DNA from: Azoarcus sp031546845
GTDB taxonomy: Bacteria; Pseudomonadota; Gammaproteobacteria; Burkholderiales; Rhodocyclaceae
Reading direction: 5' to 3'
Assembly (NCBI GenBank): GCA_031546845.1
Contig: JAVBJT010000003.1
Span: forward strand, 1-64,000
Length of the DNA stretch: 64,000 bases
Position numbers and translations under genes: made by a program
Shown: positions 1 to 9,665 of the stretch, piece after piece
How positions within the stretch are numbered: position 1 is the stretch's first letter
Layout of the letters: every line of letters starts with the position of its first letter
The notes under the pieces: model-generated
Seen by the model: only the letters and a program-made list of their open reading frames with translations
The model's database searches: none
What the model was told of the DNA's origin: nothing

Positions 1-1
1 C

Positions 2-877
2 CGCGTCTATAACGCCGAACAGACCCCGCCGTGGGAACTGCCGGGTAACGCCACCCAGTCGGGCTTTTTGACCCGCTCGAGCCTCGGCGGCACCGCGGCC
101 AACGCCAACGCGTTCCGCTTCGAGGACAAGAAGGGCGCCGAACAGGTGTGGCTGCACGCCGAGCGCAATCAGGATATCGAGGTCGAGGTCGATGAGACCC
201 ACTGGGTGGGGAACGATCGCACCAAGACTATCGACGGGAATGAGACCGTTACGGTGCATAAGAACCGTACAGAGACCGTCGATAAGAACGAGACCATTAC
301 CGTCCACGAAAACCGGACGGAAACGGTCGATAAGAACGAGACGATCACCATTCACGAGAACCGCACCGAAACGGTCGATGGGAATGAGACGATCACCATT
401 CACAAGAACCGCAAGGAACAGGTCGATAAGAACGAAAAAATCTCCATCGGCCAAAACCGCACGGAAGATGTTGGACAGAACGAGACCATCAGCATCGGCG
501 GCAATCAGACGATCACCATCGACCGCAACAAAACCGAAACAGTCACGATGGGCTCCTTGTTCAATGTCGGTCTGGGGCAAATGACCAATATCGGCGGAGC
601 CTATGCGCTCGACGTCGGCGCCGGCTGGATGAGCAATGTCGGCTTGATGCACATGCACAACGTCGGTATCAAGTTCGCTGTCAATGCCGGCAAAGTGGTC
701 AGCGTTACTGCCGGAGAAATAGCCAGCTACGATGCCGGCGACAAGCTGACGCTGCAATGCGGCGAATCGATGATTGTGCTGGAGAAAAACGGCACGATCA
801 CGATCAGCGGTAACGAAATCAAAGTGGTCGGCGAAAAGCATATCGATGTCGATGGGAAATTGGTGGACATCAACTGA
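2..877 (+). CDS. vgrG: Type VI secretion spike protein VgrG, C-terminal part
   Basis: The reading frame is already open at base 2, so this is the 3' end of a longer gene and the TTG at 68 is not its start. The first residues (RVYNAEQTPPW, then SGFLTRSSLGG) are the usual junction between the gp44/gp27-like body and the gp5-like spike of VgrG. About residues 75-180 carry tandem 14-residue repeats of the NETITIHENRTETV type, which form the triple beta-helix needle. A hydrophobic Gly-rich stretch and a final beta-rich segment follow. VgrG sits at the tip of the contractile T6SS tube and carries effectors. The next gene, a DUF2169 protein, starts 2 bases after the stop, so this VgrG probably delivers the effectors encoded just downstream. 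The extreme tip shows no extra catalytic domain. Confidence 0.92.
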   Translation, partial: RVYNAEQTPPWELPGNATQSGFLTRSSLGGTAANANAFRFEDKKGAEQVWLHAERNQDIEVEVDETHWVGNDRTKTIDGNETVTVHKNRTETVDKNETITVHENRTETVDKNETITIHENRTETVDGNETITIHKNRKEQVDKNEKISIGQNRTEDVGQNETISIGGNQTITIDRNKTETVTMGSLFNVGLGQMTNIGGAYALDVGAGWMSNVGLMHMHNVGIKFAVNAGKVVSVTAGEIASYDAGDKLTLQCGESMIVLEKNGTITISGNEIKVVGEKHIDVDGKLVDIN

Positions 878-879
878 CC

Positions 880-2040
880 ATGGATCCCTTCATCAATTAC
901 ACGGCTTTTCCTGCGATGCTCTATGAGGCCATCGACCAGAACGATGAAGGCTTCACGATCATTGCGGCACGCGTCACCTACGACTTATTGATTCCGGAAG
1001 ACGGCCGCGCGCGCCTTAAGTTATCGCCGACTCAATCGCCATTGTGCAAAGGGGACGAACATTACGGCGACCCTTCGAAAAGCAGCGTGATGTGCGAGAG
1101 CGACCTGGCGCCGTACAAGCCCGGAACCGACATCGTCATCAACGCCACGGCTTATGCGCCGGGCGACAAGCCCGCGCCCTTCTTCGGCGCGGCGGTACAG
1201 ATCGGCGAGCAGACCAAGACCGTCCGCGTCAATGGCCCCCGCGTCTGGCGGAACGGCCTGACTGGTTGGTCGCTGGAACCGCCCAAGTCCATCGCCTCGC
1301 TCGATCTGCGTTACGAATACGCCTCCGGCGGTTTGTACGAAGTGGACGGCAAGGTCATCGCCTCACCCGCCAACCCCGTCGGCATGGGTTGGTACCCACC
1401 GGAATATCTGCGCCAGTGCAAAAAAACGACCTTACCCGCGCCACAGATCGAATCGGCGGACAAGCCGGTTTCCAGCATCGGCGAAATCGTGCCGCCGGAG
1501 GGATTCGGCTTTATCGGCCGGGGTTGGCAAGGCCGCATCGAGTATGCCGGCACGATGGACGAAGCTTGGCAGAAAGAGCGCCATCCACTGTTGCCACGGG
1601 ATTTCCGTTTCGACTACTGGCGCGGCGCACACCCTGCATTGCAGTTGCCGCACCCCAAACCGTTAACCGAAATCCCCGTCGCGCTGCGAAACCTGGTGCC
1701 CGCCAGTGATGTACCGAATCAGGCCGTTATCTTCGATATCCCGGTCGAAACCGTTTTCATATTTACCACCACGGACAAAGGGCTGGGCGTCACCAAGGAC
1801 CTGCTACTCGATACGGTGCTGATCGACATGGCCGCGCGCAAGGTTTTTTGTACTTACCGCGTTGCCTTGTCCGAAGAGCTGAATCCGGTCGAAACCCAAT
1901 TGCGCTACATCACTGTCGACGACCGTAAGGCACAACAGGAGAAGGTCGCAGCCATGAATCCCGATCCCGCATCGCACGAATTCATCCCGCTTCCGCCAAG
2001 CCTGATGACCAGCGTGAAAAAAGAAAAACGCCATGGCTGA
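880..2040 (+). CDS. DUF2169 T6SS effector-loading adaptor
   Basis: This 386-residue protein resembles the DUF2169 family, recognised from the N-terminal FPAMLYEAID region, the TYDL strand and the conserved GDEHYGDPSKSS segment near residues 52-63. DUF2169 proteins are T6SS accessory proteins, almost always found between vgrG and a PAAR/DUF4150 effector, and are thought to load that effector on the spike. There is no signal peptide or membrane segment, so it should be cytoplasmic. It follows vgrG by 2 bases and its stop overlaps the start of the lipase effector by 8 bases (ATGGCTGA), which implies translational coupling. Family assignment is by eye; the adaptor role rests on family knowledge and position. 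Confidence 0.85.
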   Translation: MDPFINYTAFPAMLYEAIDQNDEGFTIIAARVTYDLLIPEDGRARLKLSPTQSPLCKGDEHYGDPSKSSVMCESDLAPYKPGTDIVINATAYAPGDKPAPFFGAAVQIGEQTKTVRVNGPRVWRNGLTGWSLEPPKSIASLDLRYEYASGGLYEVDGKVIASPANPVGMGWYPPEYLRQCKKTTLPAPQIESADKPVSSIGEIVPPEGFGFIGRGWQGRIEYAGTMDEAWQKERHPLLPRDFRFDYWRGAHPALQLPHPKPLTEIPVALRNLVPASDVPNQAVIFDIPVETVFIFTTTDKGLGVTKDLLLDTVLIDMAARKVFCTYRVALSEELNPVETQLRYITVDDRKAQQEKVAAMNPDPASHEFIPLPPSLMTSVKKEKRHG

Positions 2041-3319
2041 ACAGCTTGCCGCGCGTAAAGACAGTCAATGGACCATCGTCGGCCTGACGCCGGATATGTG
2101 CTGGACGCCCGGCTGCGCTTCACCGGTGCCCTACCCGGTCACATCGAATCTGGGCAGCTCGGAAAACGTCGTCACGTCGGTATGCCTGAATTCCAAACCG
2201 GCATTCGTTTTCGATTGCAGCAAAGCGCCGATGACCCTCGGCGATCAGGCCGGTATCAACAAAGGCGTGGTCAGCCACACGGTTGGCGCTGACTGTTGGC
2301 CTATCGAGCGCAGCCCGGATACCCGTATCGGCAGCAGATTCGTCGTCCGCAACGGCGATCTGTTCCATATGAACGGCAACTTCAATGGCAATTATCCGCC
2401 GAATCTGACCAAAAAAGAACGCTGGGAAGAACGCAAAAAACTGATCGAGCAAGGCAAGCAAAGCAGCGACCCGAAAGTGCGCGAGGCGGCGGAACGGTTG
2501 GAACGCAACAATGTGGGCGTGGAAAAGGCCAAGCTGGCCGAGCACGTTTACGACCCGTCGAAAGAGCCGCCCGAGGGATGGAAAAATATCAGCAACGACA
2601 GCGAAGCCTTGGCCAAATACGGCTTGAAACCCGAAGACCTGAAGATTGAAGGCACGCCGAGCTTTCGCGCCCAGGTCTACGAACCCGATCCGGCCGTTTT
2701 TGGCAACGACATGAAGCCTTCCGTCGTTTTCCAGGGAACGAATCCGAGCAGCATGGCGGATTGGAAAAATAACGTCGCGCAAGGCATGAATATGCATTCC
2801 GACTATTACGAGCGCGCGGTCGACATTGGTACCAAGGTAGGAAACTCGGGCCAGTCCGTCGATATGGTCGGCCATTCGCTCGGTGGCGGCATGGCGTCGG
2901 CCGCGTCGCGCGCAAGCGGCCAACCGGGCTGGACATTCAACGCCGCCGGGCTGAATTCCAATACCGTCGAAAAATATGGCGGCACGATGCACGTACCCGC
3001 CACGGAAAACATCAACGCTTACCGCAACGAGGGAGAAATACTGACCGGCTTGCAGGAGCAAGGATGGAAAGGAACGCTGGGGGCCGCCGGCGCGGGCGCG
3101 GCCATCGGCGGCAAATTCGGCGGATGGATCGGCGCGGGCATCGGCGCCTTGGTCGGCGGGCTCGGCAAGATCGGCCTTTCCGCCGCGATGCCGGACGCCG
3201 TTGGTAACAAACTGCCGCTCGACGGCCATGGCGATTCTGTCTCCCGCCATGGCCAATATGTGGAAGGCATCGAAAAACAGAAAGAGGAAGACCAAGCCAT
3301 CATCAAAGCGGCGGGATAG
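2033..3319 (+). CDS. T6SS effector: PAAR-like (DUF4150) N-terminus fused to a class-3-type lipase
   Basis: A protein of 428 residues. Residues ~15-115 look like a PAAR-like DUF4150 spike-tip domain (TPDMCWTPGCASPVPYP, then CSKAPMTLGDQAG and INKGVVSHT). Residues ~120-200 are a charged helical linker. The second half is an alpha/beta-hydrolase of lipase type: FQGT at ~234-237 may supply the oxyanion hole, and GHSLGG places the nucleophile at Ser282. Near residues 345-385 a Gly/Ala-rich glycine zipper could enter membranes. Such fusions are antibacterial phospholipase effectors (Tle-like). The start overlaps the adaptor gene by 8 bases. The ankyrin lipoprotein begins 2 bases after the stop, as expected for effector and immunity. 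The exact Tle subfamily and lipid substrate cannot be read from sequence alone. Confidence 0.82.
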   Translation: MAEQLAARKDSQWTIVGLTPDMCWTPGCASPVPYPVTSNLGSSENVVTSVCLNSKPAFVFDCSKAPMTLGDQAGINKGVVSHTVGADCWPIERSPDTRIGSRFVVRNGDLFHMNGNFNGNYPPNLTKKERWEERKKLIEQGKQSSDPKVREAAERLERNNVGVEKAKLAEHVYDPSKEPPEGWKNISNDSEALAKYGLKPEDLKIEGTPSFRAQVYEPDPAVFGNDMKPSVVFQGTNPSSMADWKNNVAQGMNMHSDYYERAVDIGTKVGNSGQSVDMVGHSLGGGMASAASRASGQPGWTFNAAGLNSNTVEKYGGTMHVPATENINAYRNEGEILTGLQEQGWKGTLGAAGAGAAIGGKFGGWIGAGIGALVGGLGKIGLSAAMPDAVGNKLPLDGHGDSVSRHGQYVEGIEKQKEEDQAIIKAAG

Positions 3320-3321
3320 GG

Positions 3322-4143
3322 ATGAAAAGCCCGCACCGCCACATGAAACGGGCTTTTGCCCTATTGGCGGGATTATTGTTGGCATTGACTGGATGCAAGA
3401 GCATGAAAATACCTCCACCCGAAAACTTCTTCAGCGGTACGCAGTTGATGCTGGCACAAGCCATCGAGCGCGGCGACCTGAACGAAGTCAAGGCGCTGAT
3501 TCCCAAAGCGGATTTGAATAGCCCTGGCGCGCAGGATATGACCCTGCTGTTTTTCACGCTGCAATGCGCTTACGGCGAAAAGCCGGCGCCACTGCAAATC
3601 ATCACGCTGTTGGTCAAGGCCGGCGCCAATCCCTTGCATGAAGTTCCCGACCTGGGAACCGCGCTAGGCGTTTCCCTCCGCGCCAAGAGCCCCCTGTACG
3701 TTCAGGCTTTCCTCGATGCCGGCGTCAGCCCCAATACAGTCAAGGGTTCCACGCCAATCATTTTCGATACCGCCAGCGAACATACATTCGACACGCTTAA
3801 ATTGCTGGTGGCGCGCGGCGCGGATGTCAACAAGCAGGATTCGCTCGGCAACACCGTTTTGAACCAAGCACTCAGCAGCTATCAACTGGATCAAGTCGAG
3901 TGGCTGCTCGACCACGGCGCCAGTCCCAACGGCGTCGATATCAACGGCAACTCTTTCGCCTCACAGCTCCAGTTTCAAATCAGCCGCCAGCAGCAAGGAT
4001 CGCGCACCCAACAGAAATTGATTGAAATCCGCGACCGCATCGTCCACATGGGCGTGAAATGGCCACCGGACTCCAGGGAAGTAGAAAAGGAGCGCATGCG
4101 CGCGCGCGGGCAGACGCCGGGCAAGCTGCTCGAAGTGAAATAG
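3322..4143 (+). CDS. Ankyrin-repeat lipoprotein, probable immunity to the lipase effector
   Basis: This 273-residue protein starts with a lipoprotein signal peptide: Lys/Arg-rich start, a Leu/Ala core, and lipobox LTGC with Cys25. The mature part contains several ankyrin-type units, with phrases such as LLVKAGANP, LLVARGADVNKQD and WLLDHGASPNG. Periplasmic ankyrin or Sel1-type proteins directly after T6SS lipase genes commonly bind and neutralise the toxin. The gene begins 2 bases after the effector stop, so the two are co-transcribed. An internal Met8 is a possible alternative start that keeps the same signal peptide. The immunity role is inferred from gene order and family habit. Confidence 0.8.
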   Translation: MKSPHRHMKRAFALLAGLLLALTGCKSMKIPPPENFFSGTQLMLAQAIERGDLNEVKALIPKADLNSPGAQDMTLLFFTLQCAYGEKPAPLQIITLLVKAGANPLHEVPDLGTALGVSLRAKSPLYVQAFLDAGVSPNTVKGSTPIIFDTASEHTFDTLKLLVARGADVNKQDSLGNTVLNQALSSYQLDQVEWLLDHGASPNGVDINGNSFASQLQFQISRQQQGSRTQQKLIEIRDRIVHMGVKWPPDSREVEKERMRARGQTPGKLLEVK

Positions 4144-4251
4144 ATTTCATCGATATTCCATGACGGCATGGGCATAAAAAAATCCCAGCATGGCCCAAAG
4201 AGCATTCCATTTAATAAATGGCTTATGGACAATCGATGCGAGCAATTCGGC

Positions 4252-4725
4252 ATGCCCTTGGCGAAAAGACTCGCAAGAACGGCTATCCCTGGCCTATTCA
4301 CCATATTGCTTCCAGCGTGTTCGTACCATGCCGAAAAAACCACCCCTTTTTCTCATTCGCCGATAGAGGTTGAAGCCACGGAGGAATATGGCGAATCGGC
4401 CGAATTCACGATAAGCGGAAAAAAACTGGTTCTGGGAAGGCAAGACATGGCGTTGTTACACCAGCTTGCCATTGCGAAGCTGAATTCGGACAAGCATTAC
4501 CAAAGCTTCGCCGAGGAACTGAGGCAAGGAAATCTATGGCGCTTCAACAACATATTTCGCTTTGGGAACTGGCTATTCGAAACCAGGGACAACATGGTTG
4601 CCTTGGTACGCCATCCACCAAGAGCCCCCGTCATGCGCTTCATCGTTGTCACCTTCATTTATGACAAGGGAGCATGGGTCGTCAATGCCATCGACAATGA
4701 AACGATGCGAAGCCTTGAAAAATAA
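4252..4725 (+). CDS. Small predicted lipoprotein of unknown function
   Basis: The start is placed at the internal ATG that opens a clean signal peptide (MPLAKRLARTAIPGL) ending in lipobox-like LPAC; the frame is open upstream to 4168. The mature ~135 residues have no domain I can name. There are polar stretches and a hydrophobic strand (MRFIVVTFIYDKGAWVV) near the C-terminus. It lies between the lipase/ankyrin pair and the Rhs gene, on the same strand. Its base composition is slightly more AT-rich than its neighbours. It could be an extra immunity or accessory factor of the T6SS locus, but nothing in the sequence proves this. Confidence 0.6.
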   Translation: MPLAKRLARTAIPGLFTILLPACSYHAEKTTPFSHSPIEVEATEEYGESAEFTISGKKLVLGRQDMALLHQLAIAKLNSDKHYQSFAEELRQGNLWRFNNIFRFGNWLFETRDNMVALVRHPPRAPVMRFIVVTFIYDKGAWVVNAIDNETMRSLEK

Positions 4726-4858
4726 TGCTCCCAATTCAAATCATGTTTTGACATAGCCATTAGTCGATGGGCCATCACAACATGAAACTCCATTTTTGAT
4801 AAACGCTCTTCAAGGCATTATGCGTTTGAATTAAGAAGCGACCGGCGGAAAAGAAACC

Positions 4859-7800
4859 ATGGCAATTTCGATAGGGAACACGATAGGCCGCTTGCAAAGC
4901 GAGCCCAAGCCTAAGGGAAGCGTTGAAGCGGGTAGCGCCAATCCACCGGAAAAGAAGAGCTGGTGGAGCAAATGGGGCGACGTGGTTCATACGGGGCTGG
5001 ACATTCTGGGCGCGGTACCGGTGATCGGTGCGTTCGCGGACGGCGCGAACGCCGCCATTTACGCGGCTGAAGGTAACTACACCGAAGCGGCCATCTCTGC
5101 CGCTTCGGCTGCGGCCAACCTGGTGCCCGGCGGCGGCGCAGTCATGAAGGCGGGCAAGGCGGCGGTGGCCGTGGGCAAAGCAGTCGGCAAAAAAGTCATC
5201 AAGAAAGTCGTCTCCGAAGGCGTCGAGCAGGCAGCGAAGAAAGTCGCGGCCAAGGCCGTCAAGGCCGCCAAAGGCGCCAAAAATTTCGTCAGCAACGTTG
5301 GCGGCGGCATCAAGAGCCGCTTCAAGAAATGCAATCCCTGCAAAATGAAACCGGGGGTAGGTAAACCCGTCAACCCGGTATTGGGTATCAAGTTCCTGGC
5401 CGACGAGGAAGACCTCGATTTCGACCTGCCCTCCCCCCTACCCTTGCCCTGGCAAAGAAGCTATTTCTCCGACCAGATCGGTAACGGCTGGCTCGGGCAA
5501 GGCTGGTCCCTGCCCATCTGCGCGCGCTTGATACGCCGGCACAACAACCTAGTCTTTATCGACGAACAAGGCCGCGAGATCGAACTGCCGGAATTGGACG
5601 AAGGCGAGCGCGACTACAACCGCTACGAAGAATTCTTCTGGAGCCGTGAAGCCAACGGGCGCTACCGCATCGGCTCGGTCGACGGCGGCCTGCACTACCT
5701 TTTCGCGCCGCTGACGCTGGACGAATACGACCCCTCGGGCGAACGGGCTGGCTACCTGCCGCTGGTGGCCATGGAGGATCGCAACGGCAACCGCATCCGC
5801 CTGATCTACAACGACGCGGGCCAGCCCGTACACATCCACGACGCCGCAGGGCGCATCCTGGGCCTGCACTTCATCCCCATCGCGCTTCCCAACGGCCGTC
5901 AAGCCTGGCGGCTGCGCGGCGTGGCGCAACTGCACGGCGAGCCGGGCGAGAACGGCATGTGGCCGCAACAGCAAGTCGAAGCGCTGGTGTTCTACGACTA
6001 TTCCGCCGAAGGCGATCTGATCCGTGTGCAAAACGCCGCCGGCAGCACCTTGCGCGAATACCGCTATAAAAACCACATCCTCGTCGAACACAACCAACCC
6101 GGCGCGCTAGTAGCCCAATACGAATACGACCAATACACGCCGCAAGGCAAGGTTGTGCGCCACACCACCAACCTCGCGCAAACCTGGACCTTCGACTACC
6201 GCCCGGGCGAAACCGTCGTCACCGACCCGCTGGGCCGCTGCACCCGTTACCAATTCAACGCTGACCAGGAACTGACGGGCCTGATCGATGCCGCCGGCCG
6301 GCTCACACGCATCGAACTGGACGCCTGGGGCAAACCCATCCGCATCACCGACCCGCTGGGCCGCGCCACCCGCTACGCCTACGACGCATCGGGCAACACC
6401 AGCGCCATTATCGACGCCACCGGCGCCCGAACCGAAGTCCAGTACCACGCCCAATGGCGCCTGCCCACGGCCATCACCGACGCGATGGGCGCGACCGCCC
6501 GCTACGACTACGACGCGCTGGGCAACCTGATCCGCGAAACCGACGCGCTCGGCCAGCAGACCGAATACAACCACGACGAGCGCGGCTTGGTCGTGCGCAT
6601 CACCGATGCCAAGGGCGGCAGGCAACATCTGGACTACGACGCCTCTGGCCAGCCCCTTTCGCACACCGACTGTTCCGGGCGTGCCACCCGCTACGAATGG
6701 GACGCCCACGGCCACCTGCAATCGGTGGTCAACGCCGCCAGTGCGCAAACCCATTACCGGCACGATCTCAAGGGGCGGCTACTTTCCATCCGGCATGCCG
6801 ATGGCGCCTCCGAGCAGTTCAGCTATGACGCACACGGCCGCCTGATCGGTCACAGCGACCCACTAGGCGCCAAAACTGCCTGGGAATTGGATGCCGATGG
6901 CCTGCCGCGCGCGCGCATCGACGCCACCGGGCAACAACTGCGCTACCAATACGACGCCGCACGCCGACTGGTCGTGCTGGCCAACGAAAACGACGCTTAC
7001 TACCGTTTCGCCTACGACACCAGCGACAACCTCACCGGCGAGCAAGGTTTCGACGGCCGCGTGACGCACTACGCCTACGATGCCGCCGATCAGCTCATCG
7101 AAAAGCGCGAACTGGGCACGCAAAGCGGCCCCGGCGTAACCATTCCCGAGGACGACACGCCGGAGGCACTACGCACCAGCTACCGACGCGACAAGCTCGG
7201 CCGCCTGATCGAAAAAACCACCGGCCGCGCCAAGGACAAACGCACCCAACGCACCCGCTACAGCTACGATGCGCTAGGCCGTTTGACGCAAGCACGCAAC
7301 GAAGGCGGGCGCATCGAACTGGCCTACGACGCACTCGGCCAACTCACCCAGGAAAGCAGCCATATTCGGGGCCGTGACCACACCCTGGCGCACGCTTACG
7401 ATACGCTGGGCAACCGCGTGCAGACCGTGCTGCCCGACGGCAGGACGCTCAACCATCTGTACTACGGCTCCGGCCACCTGCACCAGATCAACCTCGATGG
7501 CGAGCTCATCAGCGATATCGAGCGCGATGTCGCACACCGCGAAATCAGCCGTACCCAGGGGCAGTTGACCAGCCACTATCAGTACGATGCCATGGGCCGG
7601 CTGACCGACCAGCAAGCAATGAAAACTGCTGTCGGTCACACGAGCGCTCCAGCGGTGCTGCGCCAATACCAATACGACAGCGCCGGCAATCTGACCAACC
7701 TGTTCGACCAGCGCTTCGGCGCCATCGCCTACCAGTACGACGTGCTCGGCCGCATCCGCGCGGCCAATCAGGAACGCTTCGCCTTCGACCCGGCGCATAA

Positions 7801-8977
7801 CCTACTCGACAGCGCCCGCAACACGCCGGCCCCCGCCTCCAACGGCAGCGCAGGCGCGATCAAGAACAACCGCCTGACGGTGTTCGAAGACAAACGCTAC
7901 GCCTACGACACACACGGCAATCTAACCGAGAAGAGGATCGGCGCACACACGCGGATTCAGCTCGAATACGATCCGGAACATCAACTAGAACACGCAATCG
8001 TCGCCCGCAAGGGCAGCGAACAGCGCGTCGAATACGGCTACGATGCCTTCGGGCGGCGGGCCTTCAAGAAAGACACCTTCGGCACGACGACTTTCGTGTG
8101 GGACGGCAACCGGCTATTTGCCGAGACGCGCGGCGCTCGAACGATCACCTATCTGTATGAACCGGACAGCTTTGTGCCGCTGGCGCAGATCGAAAACCAC
8201 GCCACGGCGGCGAACGAAGACGAAAAGCCGGCCGCCGACATCCACTACTACCACAACGACCAGATCGGCACGCCGCACGAGTTGAGCAACGCAGATGGTC
8301 GGATCGAATGGCGGGCCAGCTACAAAGTGTGGGGCAACACCGTCACGGTGGAATATCCGGAGCTAGACATCGCCAGGGCACAACAGCCGGATACCATCCA
8401 TCAGCCGTTGAGATTCCAGGGGCAATATTACGATACGGAAACCGGGCTGCATTACAACCGCTTCCGGTACTACGATCCGGATGTCGGAAGGTTCGTGACA
8501 CAGGACCCCATCGGACTTGATGGGGGCGACAACCTCTATCAATATGCGCCTAATCCAGCAGGATGGATTGATCCACACGGGCTGGTCAAATTAAGACCAA
8601 CTGACCCAACCAAAGGCTCTCTATCTAACATCGAAACGCGGTGTTGGTATTTACGAGAAGAGGAAGGCATTCTCTCTCAAATAGACTGCACAAAGTCACT
8701 AAAACAGCAAGCACGTAAAGCATCCCAGTTGCGCAATCAAGCCCGTATACGGGCACGATTATTAATGAAAGATAGACAAAAGGCTATTGATCTATACAAA
8801 ACAGATCCAATGCTCACATTTAAAGACTTAGTAAGAAAAAAACAAACAAAAGGGCTAAAAGGAAATGATGCATACAAAGACATTATTGGATCTTCTAAAA
8901 AATCGAGAGAGAGCGTCAATAAATCTTTGCTGGAAGGAATTGATTGCAATGACGTACTAAGCAAACTTGGAATATAA
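4859..8977 (+). CDS. Rhs-repeat polymorphic toxin, T6SS-associated, with variable C-terminal toxin
   Basis: This 1372-residue protein has an N-terminal Ala/Gly/Val-rich, partly membrane-like region (about residues 35-110), then a DUF6531-type segment (CNPCKMKPGVGKPVNP) that opens the Rhs core. The core carries many YD repeats (such as YDALGNLI and YDAAGR-like units) up to the hallmark RFVTQDPIGLDGG and DPHGL at residues 1238-1242. In Rhs proteins the shell encloses a C-terminal toxin that is cleaved after DPxGL. The last ~130 residues are clearly AT-richer than the core, a normal sign of toxin-tip exchange. They are rich in Lys/Arg, with SLKQQARKASQLRNQARI and TFKDLVRKKQTKGLKG. I cannot assign this tip to a known toxin family. 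A small AT-rich gene follows with no gap and is the obvious immunity partner. No PAAR motif is visible. Confidence 0.9.
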   Translation: MAISIGNTIGRLQSEPKPKGSVEAGSANPPEKKSWWSKWGDVVHTGLDILGAVPVIGAFADGANAAIYAAEGNYTEAAISAASAAANLVPGGGAVMKAGKAAVAVGKAVGKKVIKKVVSEGVEQAAKKVAAKAVKAAKGAKNFVSNVGGGIKSRFKKCNPCKMKPGVGKPVNPVLGIKFLADEEDLDFDLPSPLPLPWQRSYFSDQIGNGWLGQGWSLPICARLIRRHNNLVFIDEQGREIELPELDEGERDYNRYEEFFWSREANGRYRIGSVDGGLHYLFAPLTLDEYDPSGERAGYLPLVAMEDRNGNRIRLIYNDAGQPVHIHDAAGRILGLHFIPIALPNGRQAWRLRGVAQLHGEPGENGMWPQQQVEALVFYDYSAEGDLIRVQNAAGSTLREYRYKNHILVEHNQPGALVAQYEYDQYTPQGKVVRHTTNLAQTWTFDYRPGETVVTDPLGRCTRYQFNADQELTGLIDAAGRLTRIELDAWGKPIRITDPLGRATRYAYDASGNTSAIIDATGARTEVQYHAQWRLPTAITDAMGATARYDYDALGNLIRETDALGQQTEYNHDERGLVVRITDAKGGRQHLDYDASGQPLSHTDCSGRATRYEWDAHGHLQSVVNAASAQTHYRHDLKGRLLSIRHADGASEQFSYDAHGRLIGHSDPLGAKTAWELDADGLPRARIDATGQQLRYQYDAARRLVVLANENDAYYRFAYDTSDNLTGEQGFDGRVTHYAYDAADQLIEKRELGTQSGPGVTIPEDDTPEALRTSYRRDKLGRLIEKTTGRAKDKRTQRTRYSYDALGRLTQARNEGGRIELAYDALGQLTQESSHIRGRDHTLAHAYDTLGNRVQTVLPDGRTLNHLYYGSGHLHQINLDGELISDIERDVAHREISRTQGQLTSHYQYDAMGRLTDQQAMKTAVGHTSAPAVLRQYQYDSAGNLTNLFDQRFGAIAYQYDVLGRIRAANQERFAFDPAHNLLDSARNTPAPASNGSAGAIKNNRLTVFEDKRYAYDTHGNLTEKRIGAHTRIQLEYDPEHQLEHAIVARKGSEQRVEYGYDAFGRRAFKKDTFGTTTFVWDGNRLFAETRGARTITYLYEPDSFVPLAQIENHATAANEDEKPAADIHYYHNDQIGTPHELSNADGRIEWRASYKVWGNTVTVEYPELDIARAQQPDTIHQPLRFQGQYYDTETGLHYNRFRYYDPDVGRFVTQDPIGLDGGDNLYQYAPNPAGWIDPHGLVKLRPTDPTKGSLSNIETRCWYLREEEGILSQIDCTKSLKQQARKASQLRNQARIRARLLMKDRQKAIDLYKTDPMLTFKDLVRKKQTKGLKGNDAYKDIIGSSKKSRESVNKSLLEGIDCNDVLSKLGI

Positions 8978-9250
8978 ATGTTCAGCAAAATAGGCTCTTT
9001 CTGGATACTTCCACTACCAGAATTAGACACAAAAACAACCTCAGAAATTGATGTTATTTTACGCAATGAAACAACTTTTGAGGTTATTGATTACACCATG
9101 TCGCCCAATTCTGATATTTGGGAAATACGCTACGCTGATTATATTTTTTTACTTGTAAATGATAGCGAATACGGCTGCGAACTTAGATCAATAACAAAAG
9201 AATCATTACAAGCTGGAAAAAATCTTTCCTCTTTGCTGATCAAACCTTAG
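8978..9250 (+). CDS. Putative immunity protein for the Rhs toxin
   Basis: This 90-residue acidic protein starts at the base right after the Rhs stop codon (TAA then ATG). It shares the AT-rich composition of the toxin tip, unlike the GC-rich surroundings, so toxin tip and immunity gene probably moved in together. There is no signal peptide, which suggests a cytoplasmic partner for a toxin acting in the cytoplasm. No family is recognised. The assignment rests on position, size and composition. Confidence 0.72.
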   Translation: MFSKIGSFWILPLPELDTKTTSEIDVILRNETTFEVIDYTMSPNSDIWEIRYADYIFLLVNDSEYGCELRSITKESLQAGKNLSSLLIKP

Positions 9251-9253
9251 AAT

Positions 9254-9619
9254 TTTGATGATGTGCTCGGCTAACTCAACGGATGGTCCGAAAAAGCCAA
9301 GCACATCAAAACCCTGCCGTCTTACAGGAATGAATGGAACGAAAAAAACGAGCAGGTCTCTGTTGCCAGGCAAGTGGATGTCATCAAACCATCCGGCAGC
9401 GATCAGACCGTCGCCTTCATCCGAGGCGACCGGATTCTGGTCCAGCCCAAAGGACTCGCCGCGCGGGTGTACAGCTACCAGCTCGGCGGCAATCCCCGCA
9501 GTGAGCGGATCGAGGCGGCGCCAGACGAACAGGAAATGCAGCAAAAGCTCGATGCTTTTCTGCAAACGGCAACCAACAGCTTGCTGAACAATACGGCCGG
9601 TGTCGCGGATGCCAAATAG
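9254..9619 (+). pseudogene. Gene remnant downstream of the Rhs toxin/immunity pair
   Basis: One frame reads FDDVLG, a TAA stop at 9272-9274, then continues as coding-like sequence (LNGWSEKAKHIKTLPSYRN, ending NTAGVADAK) to a stop at 9619. The GC content returns to that of the host chromosome. The part after the stop could be translated from a GTG at 9374 as 81 residues. It is most simply the 3' end of an older gene, perhaps a displaced immunity or accessory gene, cut when the present AT-rich toxin tip arrived. No family is recognised. Confidence 0.5.
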
Positions 9620-9665
9620 CGGGTACTGAAGAATCCATTACAACCAGGGGCTTGGTATCGGCCGA

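Noticed and set aside
2120..3418. 432-codon minus-strand frame
   Set aside because: Antisense to the lipase effector, which has a catalytic motif and coupled neighbours.
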